Positions 38,198 through 51,223 are shown, counted from the first letter of the stretch. The stretch: 64,000 nucleotides of DNA from Polynucleobacter necessarius (GCF_900095215.1 NZ_LT606949.1:1276690-1340689), one strand, 5' to 3'. Numbers and translations: made by a program. The notes: a model not told the origin generated them from the sequence alone.

Positions 38198-39172
38198 ATG
38201 GCCGTATTTACTCCAATCGAGCTTGAGGATATTTCTCAATGGATTGATCAAGATTTTGATATTGGCCAAGCTAGCGACATTCGCGGCATTCATGGCGGCA
38301 TTGAGAACTCCAATTTTTTCTTAGACTCTACAAAAGATGGCAAAACGCAGGAATATGTTTTAACCATTTTTGAAAGATTGTCGGCGCAACAGTTGCCTTT
38401 TTACTTGGAACTCATGCGTCATCTGGCGAATAAAGGCGTGCCCGTTCCAAAGCCCATTGAGAACAAGCAAGGTCAGATTCTCTTTACATTAAAAGGCAAG
38501 CCAGCCGCCATTGTTACCAAGCTGCCAGGCCTGTCTAGACTACAACCCGCAGCCAATCATTGCGCCCTCGTTGGCGAAATGTTGTCGAAGATGCATTTAG
38601 CTGGAAAAGATTTTTCAAAGAACCAGGAAAATCTGCGTAGCCTAGATTGGTGGCAAAAAACAATCCCTTCAGTTTTGCCTCACCTAAATACGTCACAAAA
38701 AGAATTAATCACTCATGAATTAAAAACTCAAGAAGAATTCTTTTCTTCAGGAACCTATGATGGCTTACCGCAAGGCGCTAGCCATTGTGACCTGTTTCGC
38801 GACAACGTCTTATTTTATCCAAAGGGATCCGATGCTTCTCAAGATGAACTGGGCGGCTTCTTTGATTTTTACTTTGCTGGCACTGGCAAATGGTTATTTG
38901 ATATCGCCGTGACTGCAAATGATTGGTGTCTTGCAGACAATAAACAAGATTTAGATCCTGTGCGTCTAGAAGCATTCATGAAAGCATATCAATCGGTGCG
39001 CCCATTGACTACAGAAGAGCAAGCCAGTTGGCCACTGATGCTGCGTGCGGCGGCATTGCGCTTCTGGGTTTCCCGTCTGTGGGACTTTTATTTGCCACGC
39101 GATGCGCAAATGCTGAAACCACATGACCCTACACACTTTGAACGCATTCTTTTAAGTCGTCGCTCCCTATGA
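38198..39172 (+). CDS. thrB: Homoserine kinase (type II, aminoglycoside-phosphotransferase fold)
   Basis: Phosphorylates homoserine in threonine synthesis. The 324-residue protein opens MAVFTPIELEDISQWI, with GIENSNFFL as the nucleotide loop. The catalytic HCDLFRDNVLF (Asp in the Brenner-type H-x-D-x4-N motif) and the metal-binding FFDFYFAG are present. Its end overlaps the next gene's start by 4 bp (ATGA), suggesting coupling. Intact. Confidence 0.93.
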   Translation: MAVFTPIELEDISQWIDQDFDIGQASDIRGIHGGIENSNFFLDSTKDGKTQEYVLTIFERLSAQQLPFYLELMRHLANKGVPVPKPIENKQGQILFTLKGKPAAIVTKLPGLSRLQPAANHCALVGEMLSKMHLAGKDFSKNQENLRSLDWWQKTIPSVLPHLNTSQKELITHELKTQEEFFSSGTYDGLPQGASHCDLFRDNVLFYPKGSDASQDELGGFFDFYFAGTGKWLFDIAVTANDWCLADNKQDLDPVRLEAFMKAYQSVRPLTTEEQASWPLMLRAAALRFWVSRLWDFYLPRDAQMLKPHDPTHFERILLSRRSL

Positions 39173-39948
39173 AACTGAATTACGTAGCTCCCAAAGAAGG
39201 CTATACCTGGATTAGACAAGGCATGTGGCTCTTCAAACAAAATCCCTGTGGATTCTTGATGCTGGTCTTTATGTATGTCTTTGCCGCGCAGCTAGCAGTC
39301 ATCATTCCGGTGATCGGCGTTTTTGCAGTACTACTACTTACACCAACACTTTCGGTGGGATTCATGACTGCCTGTCGACAAGCAATCCTACAAGAACGTA
39401 TCAAGCCGATGGTCTATTTAATTGCATTGCAGTCCGGCCCGATGATTCGCAAAAGAATCTTGCAGCTAGGTTTGCTCTATGCCGGCATGATTTTATTGCT
39501 CAGCTTTATCTTAAGTCTTATGGTGGACTTCGAATTACTTCTCCCATTGATGACTAGCGATAATCCCATCACTCCCGAAGCATTGCGCCAAGTATATTTG
39601 ATACTTTTCTTTGGCACGATGCTTTATGTACCCGTGGCTATGCTGATGTGGTTTTCGCCAGTTCTGGTTGCTTGGACGGATATGCCCGTTCCTCAAGCGC
39701 TCTTCTCAAGCGCTTTAGCTTGCTGGGCGAATAAAGCCGCCTTCTTTTTATATCTCTTGATTTGGAGCGCTATTCTGATTGCCATCCCACTAACGGTTGG
39801 CATGATTTTTGAGGCCTTCAGTTTATGGCAAGTAGCCTCTTTCGTCATTGCGCCAATCTCCATGGCGGGATTAACAGTAATGCACTGCTCTTTCTATGCC
39901 ACTTGGAAAGCCTGCTTTACTGAAGGTGAAGCAATACCTTCTGCTTAG
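39169..39948 (+). CDS. BPSS1780 family membrane protein
   Basis: A 259-residue inner-membrane protein with about six hydrophobic segments. The N-terminal YVAPKEGYTWIRQGMWLFKQNP and the following segments match the BPSS1780 group found throughout the Burkholderiales. No activity is known. Translationally coupled to thrB and convergent with uvrD. The frame is intact. Confidence 0.85.
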   Translation: MKLNYVAPKEGYTWIRQGMWLFKQNPCGFLMLVFMYVFAAQLAVIIPVIGVFAVLLLTPTLSVGFMTACRQAILQERIKPMVYLIALQSGPMIRKRILQLGLLYAGMILLLSFILSLMVDFELLLPLMTSDNPITPEALRQVYLILFFGTMLYVPVAMLMWFSPVLVAWTDMPVPQALFSSALACWANKAAFFLYLLIWSAILIAIPLTVGMIFEAFSLWQVASFVIAPISMAGLTVMHCSFYATWKACFTEGEAIPSA

Positions 39949-39956
39949 TTAAGCAA

Positions 39957-42332
39957 TCAATCGATCGCGGCAAGCTTCGCAATACTGAGTTGCAACCATT
40001 TAATGCCATGGCGCTTGAAATTCACTTGCGCTCTTGCATCCGCATAAACACCTTCTAAACCCGTGACACGCCCCTCACCAAACTTGGTGTGGAACACATT
40101 CTGACCAATGGTAAATGGATAATTTCCACGCGGTGGAGAGGCCAATCTTTTCACTTCCATCGACGCTGAGCCAACTCGCTCCACTCGTTTAGCGGGTCTT
40201 GGACGCTCAGCGCCCGAATCAAAAAAGTCATTCGATTCATATTCACGTTGACGGGTGTAGCCATCTTGCCAAGTGGATCCTGACCTAGAATTACCACCAC
40301 CCCAGCGAGCATCCCTTGCTGTGGGCGTAAGCCACTTCAAGGAACCCGAAGGTAGCTCTTCTAAGAAGCGGGAAGGCATATTGTAGCGCACCTGACCATA
40401 CAACATACGCGATTGGGTGTGGGACAGGTAAAGCCGCTCCTTGGCACGCGTAATCGCTACATACATCAAGCGACGCTCTTCTTCCAAGCCATTCTGCTCA
40501 TTTACGCTATTCTCATGCGGAAATAAGCCCTCCTCAAGTCCGGTAATGAAAACTGAGGTGAACTCTAAGCCTTTGGCAGAGTGGACTGTCATTAACTGAA
40601 CCGCATCTTGACCCGTCTGCGCTTGGTTATCGCCAGCCTCTAGGGAAGCATACGATAGGAACACTGCCAACGGTGAAACCTCTACCGTATCCGGCGCATT
40701 TTCTCCTGGCAACATAGCTGCCGTGGCATCTTGACCATACCCTTCTTCAGCGATAAATGCTGTTGCGGCATTAATCAATTCTTGTAAGTTCTCTACGCGA
40801 TCTTGTCCCTCGCGCTCAGAGAGGTAGTGTTGAATCAACCCACTATGTTGAATTACAAACTCAACGGTTTCCGGCAAGGTATTGTGGCGAGTCGCCTCAC
40901 GCATATGATCGACCAAGCGCACAAATCCGCCAAGTGCCGCACCCGCTTTACCCTCCAATGTCGAGGCAGCCGCATACAAAGAGCATTGCTGTACTCTGGC
41001 AGCATCTTGCAATGCCTCAATTGAACGAGCACCGATACCGCGTGTTGGAAAATTCACCACCCGAGAGAATGACGTATCGTCATTAGGATTTTCAAGCAAG
41101 CGCAAATAAGCGAGCGCGTGTTTAATTTCAGCACGCTCGAAGAAGCGTAAACCGCCATACACACGATACGGAATGCCCGCAGAAAACAACGCGTGCTCAA
41201 TGATGCGAGACTGTGCATTACTGCGATAAAGCAAAGCGACTTCAGTGCGTTTAATGCCGCTATTAACTAAAACTTTAATCTCATCAACCAACCAAGCCGC
41301 TTCTGCATGGTCGCTTGGCGCCTCATAAATAAGGACCGGATCGCCATGCCCAGCATCGGTGCGCAGATTCTTGCCAAGACGCTCAGCGTTGTTCGCAATC
41401 AAATGATTTGCGGTATCCAAGATATGGCCTTGGGAGCGATAGTTCTGTTCTAGCTTTACCAGCATTGGATGAAATTGCTTTTCATAGAGACGCATGTTTG
41501 CGACATCGGCGCCACGGAAAGCATAAATACTTTGGTCATCATCGCCAACAGCGAACACAGAGCTACTGCCCATGCCACTAACGTTTACTTTGCTAGCATC
41601 ATGACCTGACAATAATTTGAGCCACGCATATTGCAAGGCATTGGTGTCCTGAAACTCATCAATCAGAATATGACGAAAGCGCTCTTGATAATGAGTGCGA
41701 ATGGGTTCGCTGTACTTGAGCAATTCGTAACTACGCAATAAGAGCTCCGCAAAATCAACCACGCCCTCGCGCCGACACTGCTCATCGTAAGCCGCATAAA
41801 GTTGCGCCATCTTCGCTTGAAAGTCATCGCCAACTGATAAATCTTTTGCGCGTTGACCGCGCTCTTTAGCATGCGCAATAAAGTACTGCAGCTGCTTGGC
41901 GGGATACTTCTCGTCATCAACTTGTAAACCCTTCAAAAGACGCTTAATCGCCGAGAGCTGATCCTGGGTATCCAAAATGTGGAAGGTTGATGGTAAGCCC
42001 GCTTCTTGATGGTGCGCTCGCAATAATCGATTACAAAGGCCATGAAAGGTGCCTATCCACATCCCACGGGTATTGATGGGGAGCATCGCGCTTAAGCGCA
42101 GCATCATCTCTTTGGCGGCTTTATTGGTAAAGGTCACCGCTAGGACGCCAATAGGATATACCTGACCGGTCTGAATCAACCAGGCTATACGGGTGGTGAG
42201 CACGCGGGTCTTGCCGCTCCCGGCTCCAGCCAAAATCAAGGCTGACTTGGCTTGGCCATTTTCATTTACGGGCGGGAGGGTCACTGCCTCGCGCTGTTCT
42301 GGATTGAGGTTCGCGAGCAAGTCTGAGTACAT
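39957..42332 (-). CDS. uvrD: DNA helicase II (UvrD)
   Basis: 3'-5' superfamily 1 helicase of nucleotide excision and mismatch repair. The 791-residue protein has motif I AGAGSGKT, motif Ia [11 protein letters not shown], motif II DEFQDTN, motif [16 protein letters not shown], motif [10 protein letters not shown], motif [11 protein letters not shown] and motif [14 protein letters not shown], plus a C-terminal Tudor-like end ([11 protein letters not shown]). Intact. Only 24 bp separates it from the divergent valS, so the promoters overlap coding or start regions. Confidence 0.97.
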   Translation of the reverse strand: MYSDLLANLNPEQREAVTLPPVNENGQAKSALILAGAGSGKTRVLTTRIAWLIQTGQVYPIGVLAVTFTNKAAKEMMLRLSAMLPINTRGMWIGTFHGLCNRLLRAHHQEAGLPSTFHILDTQDQLSAIKRLLKGLQVDDEKYPAKQLQYFIAHAKERGQRAKDLSVGDDFQAKMAQLYAAYDEQCRREGVVDFAELLLRSYELLKYSEPIRTHYQERFRHILIDEFQDTNALQYAWLKLLSGHDASKVNVSGMGSSSVFAVGDDDQSIYAFRGADVANMRLYEKQFHPMLVKLEQNYRSQGHILDTANHLIANNAERLGKNLRTDAGHGDPVLIYEAPSDHAEAAWLVDEIKVLVNSGIKRTEVALLYRSNAQSRIIEHALFSAGIPYRVYGGLRFFERAEIKHALAYLRLLENPNDDTSFSRVVNFPTRGIGARSIEALQDAARVQQCSLYAAASTLEGKAGAALGGFVRLVDHMREATRHNTLPETVEFVIQHSGLIQHYLSEREGQDRVENLQELINAATAFIAEEGYGQDATAAMLPGENAPDTVEVSPLAVFLSYASLEAGDNQAQTGQDAVQLMTVHSAKGLEFTSVFITGLEEGLFPHENSVNEQNGLEEERRLMYVAITRAKERLYLSHTQSRMLYGQVRYNMPSRFLEELPSGSLKWLTPTARDARWGGGNSRSGSTWQDGYTRQREYESNDFFDSGAERPRPAKRVERVGSASMEVKRLASPPRGNYPFTIGQNVFHTKFGEGRVTGLEGVYADARAQVNFKRHGIKWLQLSIAKLAAID

Positions 42333-42356
42333 CAGCCCAATTATAATTTGCCTCTT

Positions 42357-45248
42357 ATGCCAAATGCCTCAAATACCCCTAATTCACCAGCGGCCAGCTC
42401 AGCAGGCGAGCTCGCCAAATCCTACGAACCAGCCCCGATAGAGGCCTACTGGGGTCCAGAATGGGAATGCCATGGTATTGCGGATGCCACGATGGACGCA
42501 GGCAAGGGGGATTTCTCAATTCAACTCCCCCCTCCAAATGTCACCGGCACCCTGCACATGGGTCATGCTTTTAACCAAACCATCATGGATGGCTTGGTAC
42601 GTCACGCTCGCATGTCAGGCAAAAACACTTTATGGGTGCCCGGCACTGATCACGCTGGCATCGCCACACAAATTGTGGTTGAGCGCCAACTCGATGCGCA
42701 AAAAGTTTCTCGACACGACTTAGGTCGTGAAAAGTTTTTAGAGAAAGTATGGGAGTGGAAAGAAACCTCCGGAAATACGATTACCAGACAAATTCGTCGT
42801 CTCGGCGCTTCAATCGATTGGGGCAAAGAATATTTTACGATGGACAGCACGATGTCCAAAGCAGTGGTTGAAGTATTTGTCCAACTGCATGAGCAAGGTT
42901 TAATTTATCGTGGCAAACGTTTGGTCAACTGGGACCCCGTTCTCGGTACCGCTGTTTCTGATTTGGAAGTAGTCAGCGAAGAAGAAGATGGCTCAATGTG
43001 GCATATTCGTTACCCACTGGCTGATGGCTCCGGTCATCTCACTGTCGCCACTACGCGCCCAGAAACCTTATTGGGTGACGTTGCGGTGATGGTCAATCCA
43101 GAAGACGAGCGTTATAAACACCTCATTGGTAAATCAGTTCATTTGCCACTATGCAATCGTCAAATCCCCATCATTGCAGACGACTATGTTGATTTGAACT
43201 TTGGCACAGGCGTTGTCAAAGTCACTCCCGCGCACGACTTTAATGACTATGCGGTAGGTCAACGCCATCAACTGCCAATGATTAACATCCTCACTGTGGA
43301 TGCCAAAATTAATGAGAGCGCTCCCATCGCTTACCAAGGCATGGAGCGTTTTGCAGCACGCAAACAAATCGTTTCTGATTTAGATGCCGCTGGGTTACTT
43401 GAAAAAGTTCAGCCACATAAATTGATGGTGCCACGCGGTGATCGCACGCAAACTATTATTGAGCCGATGTTGACTGACCAGTGGTTTGTGGCGATGTCCA
43501 AACTCAGTCCAGACAATCAATATCAACCTGGCTCATCCATTGCAGGCGCAGCTTTAGATGCCGTCACCAAAGGCGACATCAAACTCGTTCCTGAAAATTG
43601 GATAAACGCTTATACCCAGTGGTTTGAAAATATCCAGGACTGGTGTATCTCGCGTCAACTCTGGTGGGGTCATCAAATCCCCGCTTGGTATGGCGATGAT
43701 GAGCAGACATTTGTAGCGCGCTCTGAAGAAGAAGCAAAAACCAAAGCGGCGGCGGCTGGTTATAATGGCAAACTCAATCGTGATCCCGACGTATTAGATA
43801 CCTGGTTTAGCTCTGCGCTTGTGCCATTTAGCTCACTTGGCTGGCCAGACGAGACTCCCGCCTTAAATCACTTTTTACCTTCATCTGTCTTGGTGACTGG
43901 TTTTGACATCATCTTCTTCTGGGTAGCGCGCATGGTCATGATGACTTGCCACTTCACTGGCAAGGTCCCGTTCCATACGGTTTATGTGCATGGATTAGTA
44001 CGTGATGCCGAAGGCCAAAAGATGAGTAAGTCTAAAGGCAATACCTTGGATCCGATTGATTTAATTGACGGCATTCAGATTGAAGAATTGGTAGGAAAAC
44101 GAACTACTAGCCTCATGAATCCGAAACAAGCTGAGAGCATCAGCAAAAAAACGAAGAAAGAGTTTCCGGGTGGTATCCCCGCATTTGGCGCTGATGCCTT
44201 ACGCTTTACTTTCGCATCTTTAGCATCGCTTGGTCGCAATATCAATTTTGATCAAAAACGTTGTGAAGGCTATCGCAATTTCTGCAACAAACTCTGGAAC
44301 GCGACTCGCTTTGTGCTCATGAATTGCTCAGGCAATGACGAGGAGAACGGACTTGGATTATGCGATAACCAGTGTGTACCCGATGGCTATTTAGATTTTT
44401 CACCAGCCGATCGCTGGATCGTCTCTCAACTTCAAAGAACCGAAGCAGAAGTGGCTAAAGGCTTTGAAAACTATCGTTTTGACAATATCGCCAGCAGCAT
44501 TTACCAGTTTGTTTGGGATGAATATTGCGATTGGTACTTAGAGCTTGCTAAGGTGCAATTGCAGACTGGAACTCCAGCGCAGCAACGTGCCACTCGCCGC
44601 ACCCTGTTACGCGTTTTAGAAACCATCTTGCGCCTGGCGCATCCATTAATTCCGTTTATCACTGAAACGCTTTGGCAAACAGTTGGCCCTAAATCTGGGA
44701 AAGAATTGGTCAAGCAAGCTAAACAGACTATTGCGCTCCAGCCTTATCCTGTTGCTCAACCTGAAAAAATTGATGAACAAAGCGAAGCTTGGGTTGCGCA
44801 AATCAAAGCGATTGTGGATGCCTGCCGTAACCTGCGTGGCGCGATGCAAGTACCTCCTGGTCAAAAAGTACCGCTTTGGATTCATGGTCCACGGGAATTG
44901 TTAGCAAACGCGACGCCTTATTTAATGGCACTCGCCAAGCTAACAGAGGTCAAGATCTATAGTGAAGAATCCGCTCTAGAAAAAGATGCTCCTGGAGCGC
45001 CAATTGCCTTGGTAGGGAATATCAAGCTCTTGCTCAAGATTGAAGTAGATGTTGCCGCCGAACGCATTCGCTTGGGCAAGGAAATTGAACGTCTAGCGAA
45101 TGAAATCAATAAAGCCAAGGGCAAGTTGACAAACGAAAGCTTTGTGGCTCGCGCCCCAGCTGAAGTAGTTGCCCAAGAAAAACAGCGCCTTGTTGATTTC
45201 GAGCAAAATCATAAGAAGCTTGTTGCACAATTAGAGCGTCTGAAATAA
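42357..45248 (+). CDS. valS: Valyl-tRNA synthetase
   Basis: Charges tRNA-Val and edits mischarged threonine. The 963-residue class I enzyme has the HMGH (HIGH) motif in [15 protein letters not shown], the editing CP1 domain with [17 protein letters not shown], the [12 protein letters not shown] loop, and a C-terminal coiled-coil arm ([16 protein letters not shown]). ATG 42357 is preferred to a TTG three codons upstream. Intact. Confidence 0.97.
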   Translation: MPNASNTPNSPAASSAGELAKSYEPAPIEAYWGPEWECHGIADATMDAGKGDFSIQLPPPNVTGTLHMGHAFNQTIMDGLVRHARMSGKNTLWVPGTDHAGIATQIVVERQLDAQKVSRHDLGREKFLEKVWEWKETSGNTITRQIRRLGASIDWGKEYFTMDSTMSKAVVEVFVQLHEQGLIYRGKRLVNWDPVLGTAVSDLEVVSEEEDGSMWHIRYPLADGSGHLTVATTRPETLLGDVAVMVNPEDERYKHLIGKSVHLPLCNRQIPIIADDYVDLNFGTGVVKVTPAHDFNDYAVGQRHQLPMINILTVDAKINESAPIAYQGMERFAARKQIVSDLDAAGLLEKVQPHKLMVPRGDRTQTIIEPMLTDQWFVAMSKLSPDNQYQPGSSIAGAALDAVTKGDIKLVPENWINAYTQWFENIQDWCISRQLWWGHQIPAWYGDDEQTFVARSEEEAKTKAAAAGYNGKLNRDPDVLDTWFSSALVPFSSLGWPDETPALNHFLPSSVLVTGFDIIFFWVARMVMMTCHFTGKVPFHTVYVHGLVRDAEGQKMSKSKGNTLDPIDLIDGIQIEELVGKRTTSLMNPKQAESISKKTKKEFPGGIPAFGADALRFTFASLASLGRNINFDQKRCEGYRNFCNKLWNATRFVLMNCSGNDEENGLGLCDNQCVPDGYLDFSPADRWIVSQLQRTEAEVAKGFENYRFDNIASSIYQFVWDEYCDWYLELAKVQLQTGTPAQQRATRRTLLRVLETILRLAHPLIPFITETLWQTVGPKSGKELVKQAKQTIALQPYPVAQPEKIDEQSEAWVAQIKAIVDACRNLRGAMQVPPGQKVPLWIHGPRELLANATPYLMALAKLTEVKIYSEESALEKDAPGAPIALVGNIKLLLKIEVDVAAERIRLGKEIERLANEINKAKGKLTNESFVARAPAEVVAQEKQRLVDFEQNHKKLVAQLERLK

Positions 45249-45279
45249 TAAGCGGTCAAACATAGCGATTGGAAGTCAT

Positions 45280-46164
45280 ATGCCATTAAGCACCAAAGCA
45301 GTCAACAAAGCAGTCTTTCCTGTCGCGGGCTTAGGCACACGATTTTTGCCAGCCACAAAAGCCAGCCCGAAAGAAATGTTGAATGTGGTCGATAAACCAC
45401 TTATTCAATACGCCGTTGAAGAGGCCATCGCCGCTGGCATCACCCAGATGATTTTTGTCACCGGTCGCAGCAAACGCGCCATTGAAGATCACTTTGATAA
45501 AGCGTATGAATTAGAGGCTGAACTCGAAGCCAAGAATAAACAAGCCCTCTTAGAAATCGTTCGCAGTGTTAAGCCAAGCCATGTAGATTGCGTGTATGTT
45601 CGTCAACCAGAAGCCCTGGGCTTAGGTCACGCAGTCCTATGCGCGGAAAAATTAGTGCGCGATGAACCCTTCGCCGTCATCTTAGCGGATGACTTATTGG
45701 ATGGCCAACCGCCAGTCCTGAAGCAAATGCTGAAAGTATTTGACGAGCAAAATGGTTCAGTTTTAGCGGTAGAAAAAATTGATCCCGCCAAGAGCAGCTC
45801 ATACGGCATTGTTTCTGGTGCCGAGGTTGGTAAAGGTATTTATCGCCTAAATGGGATTGTGGAGAAGCCGCAGCCGAAAGATGCGCCATCCAATTTAGCA
45901 GTTGTAGGACGCTACGTTCTGTCATCAGAGATCTTTGCCAATATTCGCAACCTCAAGCCTGGCGCTGGCGGAGAAATTCAACTCACCGATGCGATCGCTT
46001 CTTTGCTGACAGAAGGGCCTGTATTTGCTTATGAGTACGATGGGGTACGTTACGACTGCGGTAGCAAGTTGGGCTATCTCAAAGCTTCTGTTGAGTTTGC
46101 TTTGCGTCATCCAGAAGTTTCCGCTGACTTTACCGCTTATCTTAAAAGCCGCTCATTGCTGTAA
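45280..46164 (+). CDS. galU: UTP-glucose-1-phosphate uridylyltransferase
   Basis: Makes UDP-glucose for envelope polysaccharides. The 294-residue protein has the nucleotidyltransferase signature [34 protein letters not shown], the metal-binding ILADDLLD and the late [13 protein letters not shown]. Ribosome site GGAAG before ATG 45280. Intact, 31 bp after valS on the same strand, followed by a terminator. Confidence 0.96.
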   Translation: MPLSTKAVNKAVFPVAGLGTRFLPATKASPKEMLNVVDKPLIQYAVEEAIAAGITQMIFVTGRSKRAIEDHFDKAYELEAELEAKNKQALLEIVRSVKPSHVDCVYVRQPEALGLGHAVLCAEKLVRDEPFAVILADDLLDGQPPVLKQMLKVFDEQNGSVLAVEKIDPAKSSSYGIVSGAEVGKGIYRLNGIVEKPQPKDAPSNLAVVGRYVLSSEIFANIRNLKPGAGGEIQLTDAIASLLTEGPVFAYEYDGVRYDCGSKLGYLKASVEFALRHPEVSADFTAYLKSRSLL

Positions 46165-46181
46165 CGCTTCCGCGGCAAAAG

Positions 46182-46211
46182 AAAAAGGCAGCGAATCATC
46201 TCTGCCTTTTT
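46182..46211 (+). terminator. Rho-independent terminator after galU
   Basis: AAAAAGGCAG/CTGCCTTTTT stem with a 10-base loop and further T residues, 17 bp past the galU stop; it may also serve the convergent sulfur-carrier gene. Confidence 0.85.
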
Positions 46212-46250
46212 TATTCAATCTTAGCGCAACCTAGAGCAGGGAGGCCCCTC

Positions 46251-46496
46251 CTATCTACGCTTCATGAAGAAGACCAAGACATCGCCTTCGGTAGTGCTGG
46301 CGAGTAGCTCATTACCGGTCTGCTTAGCAAATGCAGGAAAGTCATGAGCAGCCCCAGCATCAGTTGCCTTAATCTTCAAGACTTCGCCCGAGTGCATGGT
46401 TGCTAACGCTTTTTTAGTGCGCAAAATCGGTAATGGGCAGTTCATGCCAATGGCGTCCACTTCCGCATTAAAAGCAATATTGACCGCTTCGCTCAT
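46251..46496 (-). CDS. TusA/SirA/YeeD-like sulfur carrier protein
   Basis: An 81-residue protein with the family signature [15 protein letters not shown], whose CPxP Cys carries a persulfide, and the second block [14 protein letters not shown]. Probable sulfur relay or a transporter-linked role in the cytosol; which target cannot be told. It overlaps the alaS stop by 4 bp, so the two are coupled. The frame is intact. Confidence 0.9.
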   Translation of the reverse strand: MSEAVNIAFNAEVDAIGMNCPLPILRTKKALATMHSGEVLKIKATDAGAAHDFPAFAKQTGNELLASTTEGDVLVFFMKRR

Positions 46497-49117
46497 TTAC
46501 TTGCCACCCAATCTTTAACGCCAGCTAACGCGGTTCCAAGCTTACTTGGATCATTGCCGCCAGCCATCGCCATCTCAGGTTTGCCGCCGCCTTTGCCACC
46601 CACCTGCTGAGCGACAAAATTCACTAAATCACCCGCTTTAACTTTACCAATAGAGTCAGCGGTTACGCCGGCGATTAATCTTACCTTATCACCTTGAACC
46701 GATGCCAACACAATGGCGGCAGTTGTCAACTTAGCCTTAAGGGCGTCCATCGTTTCGCGCAATACGCCAGCATCAGCGCCATCCAAACGGGCGGACAACA
46801 CTTTGAGGCCGTTCACATCAATTGCTTGCCCAGCCAACTCATCACCCTGGCTTGCGGCTAATTTGGAATTGACTTTCTCTAGTTCACGTTCAGCTTGACG
46901 CAAGCTTTCTTGCAGTTGCGCAACCCGATTGACCAAATCCCCAGGATGGGTTTTCAGAATCGCTGCGGCTTCGTTGATTTTGTCTTCAAGACCTTGCAGG
47001 AAATGCAATGCATGATTTCCGGTTACCGCCTCAACACGACGGATACCAGCAGCGACACCGCCCTCAGAAACAATCTTTAAAATACCAATGTCTCCCGTGC
47101 GCGCTACGTGCGTACCACCACACAATTCCTTGGAAGAGCCAATCTCCAGCACGCGGACTTCATCTCCATATTTCTCGCCAAAGAGCATCATGGCACCGGT
47201 CTTTTGCGCATCATCTAAAGACATGACCTTGCCTGAGGTGGCACTGTTTTCCAGGATCTCTTGATTGACGATATCTTCAATACGGCGAATTTGCTCAGCC
47301 GTAATGGGCGCATTATGGGTAAAGTCAAAACGGGTCTTAGTAACATCTACTAAGGAACCCTTTTGTTGCACATGATCACCTAGCACCTCACGCAATGCTT
47401 TGTGCAAGATATGGGTGGCGCTATGGTTGCGCATCGTATCGGTTCTCTGTTGGGTATCAACTAGGGCATTAATCGAATCGCCCACTTTGAGCTCACCCTC
47501 AAGTACTTCACCTTGATGGCCAAATACATCAGCTTGAATCTTGAGGGTATCTTCAACCGCGAAGAGGATGCTTTCATTGCGCAGCTCGCCTTTATCGCCA
47601 ACCTGGCCACCAGATTCAGCATAGAAAGGGGTGTTATCTAAAGCGATTACAGCTGCATCCCCAGCCTTAACTGATGGGACTGCCGAGCCATCCACGTACA
47701 GGGCAGTCACTTTCGCACCCTCATGTTTTAAGGTGTCATAACCATGGAACTGGGTTGACTGCCCTTTGTAGTCCAAGCCCTGAGCTACCTTGAACTTACC
47801 AGAAGCTCTTGCTCGATCACGTTGCTTTTGCATCGCCACCTCAAAGCCATCGGCGTCGACAGTCACCCCACGCTCACGACAAACGTCAGCAGTTAAATCT
47901 AATGGGAAGCCAAAAGTGTCATGTAAGCGGAAAGCAGTTTCACCATCAACCATCCTTGCGCCGCCAGCCAACGCGCCATCCAAAATTTCCATGCCATTCG
48001 CAATCGTCTGGAAGAAACGCTCTTCTTCTTGCTTGATGACTTCACTCACCTTGTCTTGCGCAGCGCGTAATTCTGGATAAGCATCACCCATCTCTTTTAC
48101 AAGCGCAGGCACCAGCTGATAAAAGAATGGTTTGCGAGCACCCAGTTTGTATCCATGACAAATCGCACGACGCGCAATGCGACGCGATACATATCCACGA
48201 CCTGCGTTACCTGGAATCACACCATCCACTACGATAAAACTACAAGCGCGAATGTGGTCAGCAATCACCTTCAATGAGGGACTATTAGCATCGCAGTTTT
48301 CACCGCCGGCAGCAGCTACCGCTTCCTTGGAAGCCTTGATTAGATTGACGAAGAGGTCGATTTCATAATTGGAGTGCACGTGCTGCAAAACTGCCGCAAT
48401 GCGCTCAAGACCCATACCGGTATCCACGCTAGGCTTAGGCAATAGGTACATAACACCCGCTTCATCGCGGTTGAACTGCATGAAGACGTTATTCCAAATT
48501 TCGATAAAACGATCGCCATCTTCATCTGGACTTCCGGGAGGGCCACCTGGAATATGCTCACCGTGATCGTAAAAAATTTCAGTACAAGGCCCGCAGGGAC
48601 CTGTGTTACCCATCATCCAGAAATTGTCTGATGCGTAACGCGCGCCTTTGTTGTCGCCAATACGAATGATGCGATCAGCGGGAACGCCGATTTGCTTATT
48701 CCAAATCTCATAAGCCTCATCATCTTCCGCATATACGGTGACCAAAAGCTTCTCTTTTGGCAACTTGAATACTTGGGTCAATAAATCCCATGCAAATTGA
48801 ATGGCGTCCTTCTTGAAATAATCCCCAAAGGAGAAATTACCCAACATCTCAAAAAAGGTATGGTGACGAGCCGTATAGCCCACGTTATCCAAGTCGTTAT
48901 GTTTTCCACCCGCCCTAATACACTTTTGGGCAGTGGTAGCGCGCTGATAAGGGCGCTTATCAAAGCCCAAAAACACGTCTTTGAACTGATTCATACCTGC
49001 ATTGGTAAATAGCAGGGTTGGATCGTCCCCCGGCACTACCGGGCTGGATTGGACGATTTGATGGCCTTTTTTGGCGAAGAAATCCAGGTAAGCCTGGCGA
49101 ATTTGGGAGACTTTCAT
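46493..49117 (-). CDS. alaS: Alanyl-tRNA synthetase
   Basis: Class II synthetase that charges tRNA-Ala and edits Ser and Gly. The 874-residue protein has the N-terminal catalytic domain ([25 protein letters not shown]), the tRNA-recognition domain, the editing domain with [11 protein letters not shown] and the zinc motif [13 protein letters not shown], and the C-terminal C-Ala domain rich in Gly ([15 protein letters not shown]). Intact. Divergent from tctB, with about 120 bp between. Confidence 0.97.
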   Translation of the reverse strand: MKVSQIRQAYLDFFAKKGHQIVQSSPVVPGDDPTLLFTNAGMNQFKDVFLGFDKRPYQRATTAQKCIRAGGKHNDLDNVGYTARHHTFFEMLGNFSFGDYFKKDAIQFAWDLLTQVFKLPKEKLLVTVYAEDDEAYEIWNKQIGVPADRIIRIGDNKGARYASDNFWMMGNTGPCGPCTEIFYDHGEHIPGGPPGSPDEDGDRFIEIWNNVFMQFNRDEAGVMYLLPKPSVDTGMGLERIAAVLQHVHSNYEIDLFVNLIKASKEAVAAAGGENCDANSPSLKVIADHIRACSFIVVDGVIPGNAGRGYVSRRIARRAICHGYKLGARKPFFYQLVPALVKEMGDAYPELRAAQDKVSEVIKQEEERFFQTIANGMEILDGALAGGARMVDGETAFRLHDTFGFPLDLTADVCRERGVTVDADGFEVAMQKQRDRARASGKFKVAQGLDYKGQSTQFHGYDTLKHEGAKVTALYVDGSAVPSVKAGDAAVIALDNTPFYAESGGQVGDKGELRNESILFAVEDTLKIQADVFGHQGEVLEGELKVGDSINALVDTQQRTDTMRNHSATHILHKALREVLGDHVQQKGSLVDVTKTRFDFTHNAPITAEQIRRIEDIVNQEILENSATSGKVMSLDDAQKTGAMMLFGEKYGDEVRVLEIGSSKELCGGTHVARTGDIGILKIVSEGGVAAGIRRVEAVTGNHALHFLQGLEDKINEAAAILKTHPGDLVNRVAQLQESLRQAERELEKVNSKLAASQGDELAGQAIDVNGLKVLSARLDGADAGVLRETMDALKAKLTTAAIVLASVQGDKVRLIAGVTADSIGKVKAGDLVNFVAQQVGGKGGGKPEMAMAGGNDPSKLGTALAGVKDWVASK

Positions 49118-49239
49118 GGCGATAATTATCGCATTGGCACTAGCCTAGGGCAAACGCCTGGCAAGAAGGGTCAAACCTGCATTACAATCCCACAACATCA
49201 ATAAAAATCGGCGCCTAAGTCGACAACAAGGAGAGCAAC

Positions 49240-49701
49240 TTGAAAATTCGCAATCAACGGGATTTTGGGGCTGGGGTCATGTATATGGTCATTGGCCTCT
49301 TCTTCGCGATCATGGCCACCCAATATCCAATGGGAACCGCGGCCAAAATGGGTCCGGGCTACTTCCCGTTCTATGTAGGCATTTTGATGTTCCTATTAGG
49401 CATTCTGGTAGCTGTGAAGGCCTTAGGTTCAAAAGCGGCTATCGAATCCATCCCTAAATTCAATTGGCGCATCATTGCGCAAATTACGGGTGCGGTCGTG
49501 CTCTACGGCCTCCTGTTGCCACGCCTCGGATTCTTAATCGCTGTAGTGGTATTGGTTTTTGTTGCAGCTAGCGCCAGCAGAGAATTTACCTGGAAGGGTA
49601 CATTAATTAATGCAGCCTTCTTGGTGACATTGACCTATTCGGTATTTGTATTTGGCCTGAACCTTCAGTTCCCAATCCTACCTGTATTCCTAGAGCAATA
49701 A
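49240..49701 (+). CDS. tctB: Tripartite tricarboxylate transporter, small membrane subunit TctB
   Basis: 153-residue inner-membrane protein with four predicted helices and the TctB pattern MVIGLFFAIMATQYPMGTAAKMGPGYFP. Starts at TTG 49240, supported by AAGGAG eight bases upstream. It works with TctA and a periplasmic TctC-type receptor to take up citrate or other carboxylates using an ion gradient. No tctC is next to it, so the receptor must be encoded elsewhere. Intact. Confidence 0.92.
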   Translation: MKIRNQRDFGAGVMYMVIGLFFAIMATQYPMGTAAKMGPGYFPFYVGILMFLLGILVAVKALGSKAAIESIPKFNWRIIAQITGAVVLYGLLLPRLGFLIAVVVLVFVAASASREFTWKGTLINAAFLVTLTYSVFVFGLNLQFPILPVFLEQ

Positions 49702-49720
49702 CGAACCGGGACTCTGAAAA

Positions 49721-51223
49721 ATGGATTTATTTGCTAACTTAGCTCTCGGTTTCGATACCGCGTTCACACTACAAAACCTATTGTACTGCCTTATCGGCTG
49801 CATCTTGGGAACATTGATTGGCGTATTGCCAGGCCTCGGCCCGATCGCAACGATTGCGATGCTGTTGCCAGCTACTTACGCATTGCCTCCGATTGCCGCT
49901 TTGATTATGTTAGCTGGTATTTATTACGGCTCACAGTACGGCGGCTCTACAACAGCGATTTTGCTCAACATTCCAGGGGAGACGTCTTCGGTGGTCACGG
50001 CGATTGACGGCTATCAAATGGCACGAAATGGCCGCGCTGGTGTTGCGCTCTTTACCGCTGGTATAGGTTCATTCTTCGCAGGTTGCGTAGCTACTTTAGT
50101 ATTGGCAGCTTTTGCTGCACCACTCTCGCAGGTTGCGTTTAATTTTGGTCCTGCTGAATACTTCTCGTTGATGGTTTTAGGCTTAATTGGTGCGGTTGTG
50201 CTGGCATCCGGCTCTTTGATCAAAGCGATTGGCATGATCATCTTGGGTCTCTTGATGGGCTTGATTGGTACTGACGTGAACTCTGGTGTATCACGCTACG
50301 CGTTTGATATTCCTGAGTTAAGCGATGGCATCGGCTTCGTTGCAGTATCGATGGGCGTATTCGGTTTCGCAGAAATCATGGGCAACATTGAGAAGTCTGG
50401 TGAAGATGAAGGCTTCCTCAATAAACTCACCAGCATGGTCCCAACCAAGAACGATGTGAAGCGCATGATTCCCTCTATCTTGCGTGGCACAACCATCGGC
50501 TCCATCTTGGGCATCTTGCCTGGCGGTGGCGCAGCCTTAGCGGCCTTTGGTGCTTACTCTGTTGAGAAAAAATCCTCGAAACACAGTGCTGAATTTGGTA
50601 AGGGTGCGATCGAGGGTGTGGCCAGTCCTGAAGCGGCAAATAATGCTGCGGCTCAAACATCATTCATTCCATTGCTCACCTTGGGTATTCCACCAAATGC
50701 GGTGATGGCCTTGATGGTTGGCGCGATGACTATTCACCACATTCAACCAGGTCCACAGGTAATGACCAGCAACCCAGCTCTGTTCTGGGGTCTGATTGCC
50801 TCTATGTGGATTGGTAACGTGATGTTGATTCTCTTGAACTTGCCTCTGATTGGTATCTGGGTGAAGCTCTTGAAGATTCCTTATCGCTTCCTCTATCCAG
50901 CGATTTTGGTTTTCTGCTGTATTGGTGCTTACACCGTGAACAACACTGTGTTTGACGTTTATGTGACTGCGGGCTTTGGCTTGATTGGCTACCTGTTCTT
51001 CAAACTCGATTGCGAACCTCCTCCATTGCTTTTGGGCTTCGTACTCGGACCAATGATGGAAGAGAACTTCCGTCGTGCCCTATTGCTGTCCCGTGGCGAC
51101 TTCTCCACTTTCGTAACCCGTCCACTGTCCTTGGGCCTGCTAATCGCGGCAGCCCTCCTGGTGGTGATCGTGGCTCTGCCAGCAGTGAAGAAAACACGCG
51201 AAGCGGCATTCGTGGAAGATTGA
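49721..51223 (+). CDS. tctA: Tripartite tricarboxylate transporter, large membrane subunit TctA
   Basis: 500-residue polytopic protein with the conserved [17 protein letters not shown] and [15 protein letters not shown] segments and their inverted repeat [15 protein letters not shown] and [16 protein letters not shown], typical of TctA's two-fold internal symmetry. Forms the channel with TctB in the inner membrane. Twenty bases after tctB. Intact. Confidence 0.94.
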   Translation: MDLFANLALGFDTAFTLQNLLYCLIGCILGTLIGVLPGLGPIATIAMLLPATYALPPIAALIMLAGIYYGSQYGGSTTAILLNIPGETSSVVTAIDGYQMARNGRAGVALFTAGIGSFFAGCVATLVLAAFAAPLSQVAFNFGPAEYFSLMVLGLIGAVVLASGSLIKAIGMIILGLLMGLIGTDVNSGVSRYAFDIPELSDGIGFVAVSMGVFGFAEIMGNIEKSGEDEGFLNKLTSMVPTKNDVKRMIPSILRGTTIGSILGILPGGGAALAAFGAYSVEKKSSKHSAEFGKGAIEGVASPEAANNAAAQTSFIPLLTLGIPPNAVMALMVGAMTIHHIQPGPQVMTSNPALFWGLIASMWIGNVMLILLNLPLIGIWVKLLKIPYRFLYPAILVFCCIGAYTVNNTVFDVYVTAGFGLIGYLFFKLDCEPPPLLLGFVLGPMMEENFRRALLLSRGDFSTFVTRPLSLGLLIAAALLVVIVALPAVKKTREAAFVED

